A stretch of 5,435 bases of DNA from Parafilimonas sp. (GTDB lineage Bacteria > Bacteroidota > Bacteroidia > Chitinophagales > Chitinophagaceae), in contig JAHEZC010000221.1 of the NCBI GenBank assembly GCA_023251275.1, positions 1-5,435 of the forward strand. The letters are read 5' to 3'. Made by a program: the position numbers and the translations under genes. Below the pieces are notes generated by a model. It saw only the letters and a program-made list of their open reading frames with translations. It was not told the DNA's origin and ran no database searches. Below, in pieces: positions 1 to 5,435 of this stretch. Numbering within the stretch: position 1 is the first letter of the stretch; each line of letters starts with the position of its first letter.

Positions 1-1
1 A

Positions 2-804
2 GGTAATATGGTGCCGCTGAGCTCATTAATCACGACAAGAGTGATCGAAAGTCCTGCACTGATAGCTCACTATAATTTATACCGCTCAATTGAAATATAT
101 GGTTCACCAAAACCCGGTTTAGCAGCGGCCAGGCAATTGATGCACTAAGAGATGTGGCTGTAAAAACATTACCTGCAGGCTATGGCTATGATTTTTCGGG
201 CCTCAGCCGCGAAGAAATAAAAGCCGGGAGCAGCACTTTTACCATCTTCGCCATTTCCATTGCGTTTGTATTTCTTTTTCTGGCAGCTTTATATGAAAGC
301 TGGAGTGTGCCTTTTTCCGTACTATTCGCGGTACCTATTGGAGCATTTGGTTCTATACTCACGTTAACCTTCCTGCCAAACCTGAGTAATAATGTATATG
401 CGCAGATAGGGTTAATTACATTGATTGGCCTATCTGCGAAGAATGCAATTCTTATCGTGGAATATGCAAAAGAACGAGTGGACAGAGGTGTGGACATTAT
501 TCACGCAACCCTGCAGGCTGTACAGTTACGGTTGCGCCCGATTGTAATGACATCTATGGCATTTATACTTGGTGTATTGCCACTGGCATTTGCAACAGGA
601 GCCGGCGCTGAAGCTCGTAAAACCATCGGATGGACTGTGTTTGGAGGAATGCTTGCAGCGACAACACTTGCTATTTTTGTAGTGCCTACGCTGTTTGTAC
701 TCATCACGAAACTTTCTTATGGAAGAAGATTAAAAAGCCTGCAGCAAAAACAAAAAGAGGAAGCCGACCTGGACCAGGCAATATGGGACAACAGGATCGG
801 GTGA
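2..804 (+). CDS. RND efflux pump permease (AcrB/HAE1 family), C-terminal part, frameshifted
   Basis: This is the inner-membrane, proton-driven subunit of a tripartite RND exporter; the N-terminal three quarters lie beyond the left edge. Reading starts in the frame of base 2 (GNMVPLSSL...) and must change to the frame of base 121 (SSGQAIDAL...), giving about 267 residues that follow the AcrB C-terminus closely. The first ~80 residues are the end of the second periplasmic porter domain (ESPALIAHYNLYRSIEI, LPAGYGYDFSGLS). Five membrane segments follow, matching AcrB TM8-TM12. TM10 carries GLSAKNAILIVEYAKE, whose Lys corresponds to the proton-relay Lys940 of AcrB, and TM11 begins RLRPIVMTS, containing the Arg971/Thr978 equivalents. 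The last ~30 residues are a charged cytoplasmic tail ending at TGA 802-804. The gene is either broken or carries a sequencing error. A separate start at GTG 154 would make a 216-aa fragment without a complete porter domain, so I do not read it as an independent gene. Substrates cannot be told. No outer-membrane channel gene follows. Confidence 0.93.
116..123 (+). other. Single-base frameshift site inside the RND pump gene
   Basis: Upstream of this point only the frame of base 2 gives RND protein (...YGSPKPG), and it runs into TAA at 146-148. Downstream only the frame of base 121 does (SSGQAIDALRDVAVK...). Adding one T to the TTT at 118-120 restores PGFSSGQAIDAL, which aligns without a gap to the AcrB stretch PGKSTGEAM. 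The simplest reading is one lost T in a short homopolymer, either a real mutation or an assembly/sequencing error. The local bases do not form an X-XXY-YYZ slippery heptamer, so programmed frameshifting is unlikely. Confidence 0.88.
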
Positions 805-904
805 AATAATTTAGAATAAAACATTGATGCCTTAAAAAAGATACATCTTCACCGGCATGATTCGTCTTTATTGCATCGGTCTGAGTATCTTACCTTCGCC
901 TCAC

Positions 905-1831
905 ATGAAAGCCCTTGTTTACAAATCAACAGGAAGCTGGTATATTACCAAAACCGGCACAGGTAAAATTTATAATGCACGTATTAAAGGAATATTCAAA
1001 ATAGACGCTATCACCTCCACGAATCCTGTCGCTGTTGGAGATGAAGTCGAAATTGAATCTGAAAGTGACCAGGACGATACTGCCATCATCACCCATATTT
1101 ATGAAAGAAAAAATTACGTGGCACGCAGCTCCCCGCATCATAAAATGCAGCATCATATTATTGCGTCTAATATAGACCAGTCAATATTGTTTGCCACATT
1201 AAAAGAGCCCAAAACTTCGCAGGGTTTTATTGACCGGTTTCTTGTTGCCTCAGAGGCTTATCATGTACCTCCTGTTTTGGTCTTTAATAAAGCCGACCTG
1301 TACAGAAAAAAAGAAATGGAAAAATTTGAGCAGTGGAAAGAAATGTATGAGGCCGTACACTATAAAGTTTTTCTTACCTGTGCGGAATCAGGTGATGGGC
1401 TGGATGCAATAATGGACATATTAAAAAACAAACTCACTTTGCTGAGCGGTCACAGCGGTGTGGGAAAATCTACTTTTCTCAATATGATCATTCCCGAATT
1501 AAAGATTCGTACAAAAGAAGTAAGCGGCTGGAGTGGTAAGGGTGTACATACAACTACATTTGCGGAAATGTTTGATTTACCTTTTGAGGGTAAAGTGATA
1601 GACACACCCGGTATCAGGGAATTTGGAGTGATTGATATCAGCAAACAGGAATTGTCCCATTATTTTCCTGAAATGCGGGCATTAATCAACGACTGTCAGT
1701 TCAATAACTGTCTCCATATTAACGAACCCGGGTGTGCTGTAAAATCGGCAGTGGAAAAGAATGATATTTCCATTGATCGCTACATAAGTTATTGTAACAT
1801 ACTTGAAAGTATCAATGAGAAGTTTTATTAA
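905..1831 (+). CDS. rsgA: Small ribosomal subunit biogenesis GTPase RsgA
   Basis: RsgA (YjeQ/YloQ) is a cytoplasmic GTPase that acts late in 30S assembly, checking the decoding centre and releasing factors such as RbfA. The 308-aa product has the family layout: an OB-fold at about residues 1-70, then a circularly permuted GTPase with motifs in the diagnostic order G4-G5-G1-G2-G3. These are NKAD at 128-131, CAES at 159-162, the P-loop GHSGVGKST at 182-190, HTTT at 215-218 and DTPG at 233-236. The C-terminal zinc site is Cys264, Cys269, His271 and Cys277, with spacing equal to that of E. coli YjeQ. I chose ATG 905 because MKALVYKSTGSWY is the usual Bacteroidota N-terminus. An in-frame ATG at 857 would add 16 residues that do not look like the family. 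No Shine-Dalgarno sequence precedes 905. The basic residue often found just before HTTT is Val here (GKGVHTTT). The stop overlaps the end of the convergent minus-strand gene. Length and motifs indicate an intact gene. Confidence 0.97.
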   Translation: MKALVYKSTGSWYITKTGTGKIYNARIKGIFKIDAITSTNPVAVGDEVEIESESDQDDTAIITHIYERKNYVARSSPHHKMQHHIIASNIDQSILFATLKEPKTSQGFIDRFLVASEAYHVPPVLVFNKADLYRKKEMEKFEQWKEMYEAVHYKVFLTCAESGDGLDAIMDILKNKLTLLSGHSGVGKSTFLNMIIPELKIRTKEVSGWSGKGVHTTTFAEMFDLPFEGKVIDTPGIREFGVIDISKQELSHYFPEMRALINDCQFNNCLHINEPGCAVKSAVEKNDISIDRYISYCNILESINEKFY

Positions 1832-2112
1832 GCTTTACCTCGCAGCTTAGTGGCAAGCTTAGAGGCAGCCCCAACATCCTTACTGTTTTTCGGCAATAAC
1901 GTTACACCATTATAAATGTCATACTGCAGAGCCAGCGGATGACCATAATATTTGAAATGCCATTCAATGTTGTCCGCATCATCCATCTTGCCGGTGAAGC
2001 GAACATGCCTGCTTTTACTCAGCTCATGGGTAAGCAGGTAAAATTTCTGAAGGCTGCCACTCTCATCAATAACCATTCTTTCACTCATGGTGTTGTAATC
2101 ATTAGGTTTCAT
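1828..2112 (-). CDS. Conserved-looking hypothetical protein, 94 aa
   Basis: I do not recognise a named family. The 94-aa product has no signal peptide or membrane segment, so it is probably cytoplasmic. It is rich in aromatic and charged residues, with a central block (HVRFTGKMDDADNIEWHF, then KYYGHPLALQYDIYNGVTLLP) that reads like a small alpha/beta fold, and a Lys/Ala-rich tail. ATG at 2112-2110 is chosen because AAGGGGG (complement of 2120-2126) lies 7 nt upstream, a good ribosome binding site. In-frame Met9 and Met13 are less well supported. The gene begins 12 bp after the lipoprotein stop, and its ribosome binding site overlaps that stop codon, which suggests one mRNA and perhaps translational coupling. 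It ends tail to tail with rsgA with a 4-bp overlap. The tail ASKLATKL is encoded by a 12-bp tandem near-repeat. An opposite-strand frame at 1939-2226 is judged a shadow. Confidence 0.75.
   Translation of the reverse strand: MKPNDYNTMSERMVIDESGSLQKFYLLTHELSKSRHVRFTGKMDDADNIEWHFKYYGHPLALQYDIYNGVTLLPKNSKDVGAASKLATKLRGKA
1844..1867. repeat. 12-bp tandem near-repeat, two copies
   Basis: AGCTTAGTGGCA (1844-1855) is followed directly by AGCTTAGAGGCA (1856-1867), with one mismatch. Twelve bases keep the frame, and on the minus strand they encode the duplicated tetrapeptide A-S-K-L / A-T-K-L near the C-terminus of the 94-aa protein. It looks like a small slippage duplication. Confidence 0.7.
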
Positions 2113-2119
2113 ATATTTT

Positions 2120-2126
2120 CCCCCTT
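2120..2126 (-). promoter_or_regulatory. Ribosome binding site of the 94-aa gene, overlapping the upstream stop codon
   Basis: On the minus strand this reads AAGGGGG, 7 nt before ATG 2112. It shares bases 2125-2126 with the TAA stop of the lipoprotein gene (2125-2127). This fixes the start and supports co-translation of the pair. Confidence 0.6.
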
Positions 2127-2310
2127 AAAATTTATTCAGTTTATATTTTTTCCCTTTTTTTATGTCTTTGGCAGCGCGGGGATCGCCACTGATGATTTTT
2201 TCTGCACCTACGTTAGCACCGTTTGAAGGGCATCCTTTTTTAACTGCGCAGGATAAGAGTGCAAAAATTACGAAACCAAAAAGGATAGTTCTCGCATAGG
2301 GTATAACCAT
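2125..2310 (-). CDS. Small lysine-rich lipoprotein, 61 aa
   Basis: The N-terminus is a classical lipoprotein signal: a short basic n-region (Arg7), a hydrophobic stretch at about residues 8-19, and the lipobox LLSC with the acylated Cys at 21. Signal peptidase II would release a 41-residue lipid-anchored peptide with one more Cys (27), a CPSNGANVGAEKII segment, and a Lys-rich tail ending KKGKKYKLNKF. From memory, very small Bacteroidota lipoproteins with a similar C-P-x-N-G-x-N-V-G-A-E-K segment occur widely and have no known function; I could not check this. No acidic residues follow the Cys, so the known Bacteroidota surface-export signal is not evident and a periplasm-facing anchor is more likely. 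No Shine-Dalgarno sequence precedes ATG 2310. It lies 75 bp downstream of the carbonic anhydrase-like gene and 12 bp upstream of the 94-aa gene on the same strand. Confidence 0.8.
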   Translation of the reverse strand: MVIPYARTILFGFVIFALLSCAVKKGCPSNGANVGAEKIISGDPRAAKDIKKGKKYKLNKF

Positions 2311-2350
2311 AACAAAAAATTAAGCAGTTAGTTCAGATTGTGCAGGCTAC

Positions 2351-2381
2351 GAAAACTATCCAAGGTAATAAGACATACGAA
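2351..2381 (-). promoter_or_regulatory. Candidate Bacteroidota-type promoter for the lipoprotein/94-aa pair
   Basis: On the minus strand TTCG (complement of 2378-2381) is followed after 19 nt by TAGTTTTC (complement of 2351-2358). The Bacteroidota housekeeping consensus is TTTG or TTG, a gap of about 19 nt, then TAnnTTTG, so each half has one mismatch and the spacing fits. It would leave a leader of roughly 30-35 nt before ATG 2310. Such short degenerate matches arise by chance, so this is weak; read-through from the upstream gene is the alternative. Confidence 0.25.
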
Positions 2382-2385
2382 TTTT

Positions 2386-2916
2386 TTATTTCGCTGCATT
2401 AAAATCAAAAAACCAGGAAGAATATTTTACATAATTATTGGCTATCCGGTCTATCTCTTCATGGATTGAAGCTTTGTCAATATCCTTCACTTTTTTGGCG
2501 GGGACTCCTGCATAAATACTCCCTTCTTCTACTACTGTGCCTTCCAACACCACAGAACCGGCAGCGATAATGGAATTGCTCTGTATTTCGCAACGGTCCA
2601 TTACAATTGCGCCCATACCGATCAGCACATTATCATATACGGTGCAGCCATGTACAATGGCATTATGCCCAATAGAAACATTACTCCCGATAGTGGTCGG
2701 ATTCTTTTGATAGGTACAATGAATGACAGCCCCGTCCTGTATATTTACTTTATTGCCCATTCTTATATAATGCACGTCTCCCCGTACTACTGCATTGAAC
2801 CAGATACTGCATTCATCTCCCATTATTACATCTCCGATTACTGCTGCCCCCGGAGCGACAAAACAATTTTTTCCCATTTGCGGGTACTTATCATGAACCG
2901 GAATGATCGTGGCCAT
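2386..2916 (-). CDS. Gamma-class carbonic anhydrase family protein (left-handed beta-helix)
   Basis: The 176-aa product consists mainly of hexapeptide repeats ([LIV]-G-x-x-x-x style) that form a left-handed beta-helix, with a C-terminal alpha-helix from about residue 147. It would assemble as a trimer with metal at the subunit interfaces. The three ligands are present: His66 (AVIHC), and His84 and His89 in GHNAIVHGC. Arg45 and Asp47 (SIWFNAVVRGD) and Gln60/Asp61 match conserved active-site positions of the Cam/CamH/YrdA group. The acidic loop of archaeal Cam is absent, so it is CamH-like. Whether it hydrates CO2 or does something else cannot be told, since many family members show no measured activity. 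Start at ATG 2916 is set by AAAGGAGA with an 8-nt spacer; the frame stays open upstream to 3060, but that stretch (48 residues) lacks family similarity and would overlap the divergent gene. It is divergent from the aminotransferase. Confidence 0.93.
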   Translation of the reverse strand: MATIIPVHDKYPQMGKNCFVAPGAAVIGDVIMGDECSIWFNAVVRGDVHYIRMGNKVNIQDGAVIHCTYQKNPTTIGSNVSIGHNAIVHGCTVYDNVLIGMGAIVMDRCEIQSNSIIAAGSVVLEGTVVEEGSIYAGVPAKKVKDIDKASIHEEIDRIANNYVKYSSWFFDFNAAK

Positions 2917-2923
2917 AGAAAGT

Positions 2924-2931
2924 TCTCCTTT
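2924..2931 (-). promoter_or_regulatory. Strong Shine-Dalgarno deciding the start of the carbonic anhydrase-like gene
   Basis: The minus strand reads AAAGGAGA, with GGAG ending 8 nt before ATG 2916. It is the best ribosome binding site in the window and selects Met at 2916 over the longer open frame beginning at 3060. Confidence 0.75.
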
Positions 2932-2942
2932 CACAAAACCTG

Positions 2943-2952
2943 CTGCCGGCAG
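2943..2952. repeat. Perfect 10-bp palindrome in the divergent intergenic region
   Basis: CTGCCGGCAG equals its own reverse complement. It lies 26 bp upstream of the carbonic anhydrase-like start and 61 bp upstream of the aminotransferase start. It could be half of a regulator site, but a 10-bp palindrome may also occur by chance. Confidence 0.4.
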
Positions 2953-2974
2953 GAAACGGTATTTTTTAAACAAG

Positions 2975-3007
2975 TACAAATATCTCACTTTCTTTGCGAG
3001 ATTTGTA
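2975..3007. repeat. Inverted repeat just upstream of the aminotransferase start
   Basis: TACAAATATCTC (2975-2986) pairs with GAGATTTGTA (2998-3007) over 10 base pairs with a 2-base bulge, around an 11-base spacer. The right arm ends 6 bp before ATG 3014. It could be an operator shared by the two divergent genes, or a hairpin in the aminotransferase leader that affects ribosome access. No T-run follows, so it is not a terminator. Confidence 0.45.
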
Positions 3008-3013
3008 TTTAAT

Positions 3014-4243
3014 ATGAATGAACATTGGAGCGAAAATCTCATTAATGGTGTTACAGGCAACCGTCAATTATTTTTCCGGCATATCGCTCAAACGTCGCCA
3101 ACACCAATCGCCATTGAAATGGTAAAAGCAGATGGTATTTATTTACAGGATGCAGAAGGGAAAAAATATATTGATCTTATTTCGGGTTTCAATGTTGCCA
3201 ACATCGGCCATTCTCATCCAAAGGTTGTTGAAGCTGTGCAAAAACAGGCTGCTGCATATATGCACCTGGTCGTATATGGTGAATTTATTGAAGCCCCGCA
3301 GGTAGCATATGCAAAGCTTCTGACCAGCCATCTTCCTGCATCATTGAACTGTGTTTATTTTACCAACAGCGGCGCGGAAGCTACTGAAGGCTCTATGAAG
3401 CTTGCAAAAAGAATCACGGGTCGTTCCAAAATCATTGCATTTAATAAAGCTTACCACGGGAGCACACAGGGAGCATTGAGTATAATAGGTGATGAATATT
3501 ACAGAAATGCATTCCGGCCTTTATTACCCGGTGTATATCATTATGAATATGGAAGTAATGAAGTGATTGATGCTATTGATTGCGAAACTGCGTGTGTGGT
3601 ACTTGAAACAGTACAGGCGGAAAGCGGTGTAACAAAACCAAATAAAGAATGGCTTCAATCCATCAGAAAAAAATGCAGTGAACTAAATGTTCTGCTGATA
3701 CTTGATGAAATACAGGCAGGTTTTGGAAGAACAGGGTCATTGTGGGCATTTGAACAATATGATATTGCACCGGATGTATTGCTGCTTGGTAAAGCACTTG
3801 GCGGTGGTATGCCTCTTGGCGCTTTTATCGCTGATAAAAAAATGATGAATGCATTATCCCATGATCCTGTTCTCGGGCATATAACTACATTTGGCGGACA
3901 TCCTGTTTCATGTGCAGCAGGTAATGCTGCATTGAAAATATTGATCGAAGGAAATTTTATTCAACACGTAAAAGAAAAAGAAAAAATTTTAATCCATCAC
4001 TTTTCAGATCATCCCAATGTTATAGAGATAAATAGCGCCGGCCTTTGGGCTTCACTTCGATTTGACTGTTTTGAAACAAGCAAAAAAATTATTCACGCAT
4101 GCATTGAAAAAGGATTGATCACAGATTGGTTTTTATTTGCTCCTGATTGTATGCGTATTGCTACGCCGTTGATAATCACAGAGAAAGAATTGCATGAAGC
4201 CTGCGGGAGAATTAAAGAAAGTATTGCTGAAGTGTGCAATTAA
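3014..4243 (+). CDS. Class III PLP-dependent aminotransferase, substrate unknown
   Basis: This is a fold-type I, ornithine/acetylornithine/GABA-aminotransferase-like enzyme of 409 aa, cytosolic and probably dimeric. Visible landmarks are the phosphate-binding SGAEA at 119-123, AYHGS at 146-150 (aromatic residue stacking on PLP), Glu198 in VVLETVQAESG, the signature beginning LDEIQAGFGRTG at 230-241 with Asp231 contacting the pyridine nitrogen, the Schiff-base Lys260 in LLLGKALGGGMPLGA, TTFGGHP at 291-297 from the partner subunit, and Arg381 in MRIATPL, the usual carboxylate-binding Arg. The length is normal and no key residue is missing. Start at ATG 3014 (MNEHWSEN) is preferred over a longer frame from 2903, which would run through the promoter region and overlap the divergent gene. 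No Shine-Dalgarno sequence is visible, only an AT-rich leader with an inverted repeat. There is no biosynthetic operon around it, so amino donor and acceptor cannot be assigned and I give no symbol. Confidence 0.93.
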   Translation: MNEHWSENLINGVTGNRQLFFRHIAQTSPTPIAIEMVKADGIYLQDAEGKKYIDLISGFNVANIGHSHPKVVEAVQKQAAAYMHLVVYGEFIEAPQVAYAKLLTSHLPASLNCVYFTNSGAEATEGSMKLAKRITGRSKIIAFNKAYHGSTQGALSIIGDEYYRNAFRPLLPGVYHYEYGSNEVIDAIDCETACVVLETVQAESGVTKPNKEWLQSIRKKCSELNVLLILDEIQAGFGRTGSLWAFEQYDIAPDVLLLGKALGGGMPLGAFIADKKMMNALSHDPVLGHITTFGGHPVSCAAGNAALKILIEGNFIQHVKEKEKILIHHFSDHPNVIEINSAGLWASLRFDCFETSKKIIHACIEKGLITDWFLFAPDCMRIATPLIITEKELHEACGRIKESIAEVCN

Positions 4244-4264
4244 TTTGAATGAGTCATATCCTTT

Positions 4265-5435
4265 TTATTTTCCTGAAAGTTTTTTATAATAAGCAGCTTT
4301 GTCAAGATTTCCAAGCCTTGTGTAAACAAGATAAAGATTATAAATATCTCCCTGGTTTCTGAGTGAAGGATCAATTTTTTCCCAGGTATCTGCAGCCTCC
4401 CTGTAATTGCCATGCATGTAATAAATATAACCGAGGCTTATAAATGCAAACCTGTTGATGGGATCTATCTGGAGGGCCTGTTCCAGGTCTTTTTTGGCTG
4501 CATCGAGATCACCCATTATAATATGCCCGTTACTCAGGTGTATATAGCCAACTGCATCACGCGGGTATAGCGCCACGGCCTTTTCTAATTCTTTTATTCC
4601 TTTTGAAGCCATTTCTTTTTTTATAAAGGAATCACTGTTTATCTGCATCGCCTGTCTTACATATTCACCGCCAAGATTTTTATGCATGCGTGCATTCTCC
4701 GGATTTACTTTTACGTTGTAAGAAAATAAGGTCAGGTCATCTTTCCATTCAGGTATATACCTGATAATTTGAAAAGAGTATAACCCAATAATCAATATCA
4801 GCAACACATAAGCAGGAATTTTTTGTAATTGCAATAATGAAGCTGGAACTGTTTTAACCGCTGCATACATCTTTGCTATCTTATACAATGCAAATCCGGC
4901 AGCAATGCAGAAAGCAAGAGAGGGTGTGTATAAAAACCTGTCTGCATAAGCATTTGATGATACGATTAATATGCTTGAATAAATTGATATGGTAACAAAA
5001 AAATACAATATGCAGAATGAAAAAATGTTTTTCTTTTTAAATCCTTTGAGCGCAAAAAATATTAAAGCTGCATATATTAATATCCACAGAATAACTTTGG
5101 GATCGCTGATACCGATGAGCGGAATGGAATTGTAGGAATAATCACACGCTAACCTGTAAGGAAATATCAATGATAAAATATACATTCCCATGATATAAAT
5201 ATTTGTGCCAATTCTGATATTCATATCGCTTGCAGCAAGCAGCGGATTGTCCAGATAAGTAATAGGCGAATTGCCATGCGTATTTCCGACCACAGACAAA
5301 CGGATAAAAATAAAGATCAAAAAGATGAGCATATATGGTATTGCAATACTGATAAGTTTTTTAACAGGAATGTCTCTGAAGAAATAAAGCATCAGGGGAA
5401 TAACAGCAATAGTAGTCAGCAGATCTTCTTTGGAT
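4265..5435 (-). CDS. TMTC-like (DUF1736) multi-pass membrane protein with TPR repeats, N-terminus outside window
   Basis: The frame stays open to the right edge: upstream of the internal Met at 5392 it continues as SKEDLLTTIAVIPL, so the start lies outside and 389 residues are visible. About seven hydrophobic segments occupy the first ~225 residues (roughly 3-19, 27-45, 79-93, 114-130, 137-161, 170-186, 207-225). A TPR domain of about four units follows from ~245 to the end, e.g. LSNGHIIMGDLDAAKKDLEQ and LGYIYYMHGNYREAADTWEK. Landmarks shared with eukaryotic TMTC proteins are the early SKE, the DNP in a long loop at 62-64 followed by an Arg, PYRLACDYSYNSIPLIG at ~92-108, ADRFLYTPSLAF at ~164-175, and W-x-D-D before the TPRs. 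TMTC1-4 are GT-C-fold O-mannosyltransferases of the ER; bacterial relatives are largely unstudied. Envelope glycosyl transfer from a lipid-linked sugar is therefore only an inference. The catalytic loop would be in the missing N-terminus. It converges on the aminotransferase gene with a 21-bp gap. Confidence 0.85.
   Translation of the reverse strand, partial: SKEDLLTTIAVIPLMLYFFRDIPVKKLISIAIPYMLIFLIFIFIRLSVVGNTHGNSPITYLDNPLLAASDMNIRIGTNIYIMGMYILSLIFPYRLACDYSYNSIPLIGISDPKVILWILIYAALIFFALKGFKKKNIFSFCILYFFVTISIYSSILIVSSNAYADRFLYTPSLAFCIAAGFALYKIAKMYAAVKTVPASLLQLQKIPAYVLLILIIGLYSFQIIRYIPEWKDDLTLFSYNVKVNPENARMHKNLGGEYVRQAMQINSDSFIKKEMASKGIKELEKAVALYPRDAVGYIHLSNGHIIMGDLDAAKKDLEQALQIDPINRFAFISLGYIYYMHGNYREAADTWEKIDPSLRNQGDIYNLYLVYTRLGNLDKAAYYKKLSGK

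Noticed and set aside
116..148. Programmed ribosomal frameshift in the pump gene
   Set aside because: The junction bases C-GGT-TTA do not form a slippery heptamer, no stimulatory stem or stop is placed suitably, and RND pumps are not known to use recoding.
186..707. Two minus-strand open frames opposite the RND pump gene
   Set aside because: The plus strand here encodes unmistakable AcrB TM8-TM12 sequence; the reverse frames are compositional shadows.
827..858. Inverted repeat ATGCC/GGCAT with an inner AAGA-TACA-TCTT hairpin between the pump and rsgA
   Set aside because: The stems are only 4-5 bp and no T-run follows, so I cannot call it a terminator.
871..898. TTG, 17 nt, TACCTTCG as a Bacteroidota promoter for rsgA
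   Set aside because: The -7 half has a mismatch, and transcription would begin about at the ATG, implying a leaderless mRNA. This is too weak to list.
1939..2226. Plus-strand 95-codon open frame
   Set aside because: It lies opposite the 94-aa and lipoprotein genes, crosses their junction, has no ribosome binding site and looks like no known protein. The minus-strand frames have a good lipobox and a good ribosome binding site.
2650..3012. Plus-strand 120-codon open frame
   Set aside because: It is antisense to the carbonic anhydrase-like gene and its leader, with an odd composition and no recognisable domain.
4244..4264. Bidirectional terminator between the aminotransferase and the TMTC-like gene
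   Set aside because: The 21-bp gap has no inverted repeat; T-rich runs on the plus strand after 4260 lack a hairpin.

Overview
The window looks like ordinary chromosome of a member of the Bacteroidota, most likely of the Chitinophagaceae type. This is inferred from the style of the RsgA protein, a small Bacteroidota-like lipoprotein, moderate AT richness, and several starts without a Shine-Dalgarno sequence. No RNA genes, insertion sequences, CRISPR arrays, phage genes or attachment sites are visible. Coding density is high, and no gene-free stretch reaches 300 bases.

Layout from left to right: (1) 2-804, plus strand, is the C-terminal quarter of an AcrB/HAE1-type RND efflux pump. It enters from beyond the left edge and is broken by a one-base frameshift near 118-120. 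(2) 905-1831, plus strand, is rsgA, the circularly permuted GTPase of 30S ribosome maturation, complete with its zinc site. (3) 1828-2112 and 2125-2310, both minus strand, are a tightly spaced pair: a 61-aa lysine-rich lipoprotein, then a 94-aa protein of unknown function. The 94-aa gene ends tail to tail with rsgA, with a 4-bp overlap. (4) 2386-2916, minus strand, is a gamma-class carbonic-anhydrase-like left-handed beta-helix protein with all three metal histidines. (5) 3014-4243, plus strand, is a class III PLP aminotransferase, divergent from the previous gene across a 97-bp intergenic region that holds two dyad symmetries. (6) 4265 to the right edge, minus strand, is the C-terminal part of a multi-pass membrane protein with TPR repeats. 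It resembles the TMTC (DUF1736) family of GT-C-like proteins.

The three minus-strand genes between 3013 and 1828 could form one transcription unit (carbonic anhydrase-like, lipoprotein, 94-aa protein), because no convincing terminator separates them. A weak Bacteroidota-type promoter candidate lies just upstream of the lipoprotein. The genes do not form an obvious pathway, and nothing here amounts to a clearly new system. The most useful leads are the frameshift in the pump gene, the uncharacterised lipoprotein/94-aa pair, the bacterial TMTC-like protein, and the dyads between the two divergent genes.
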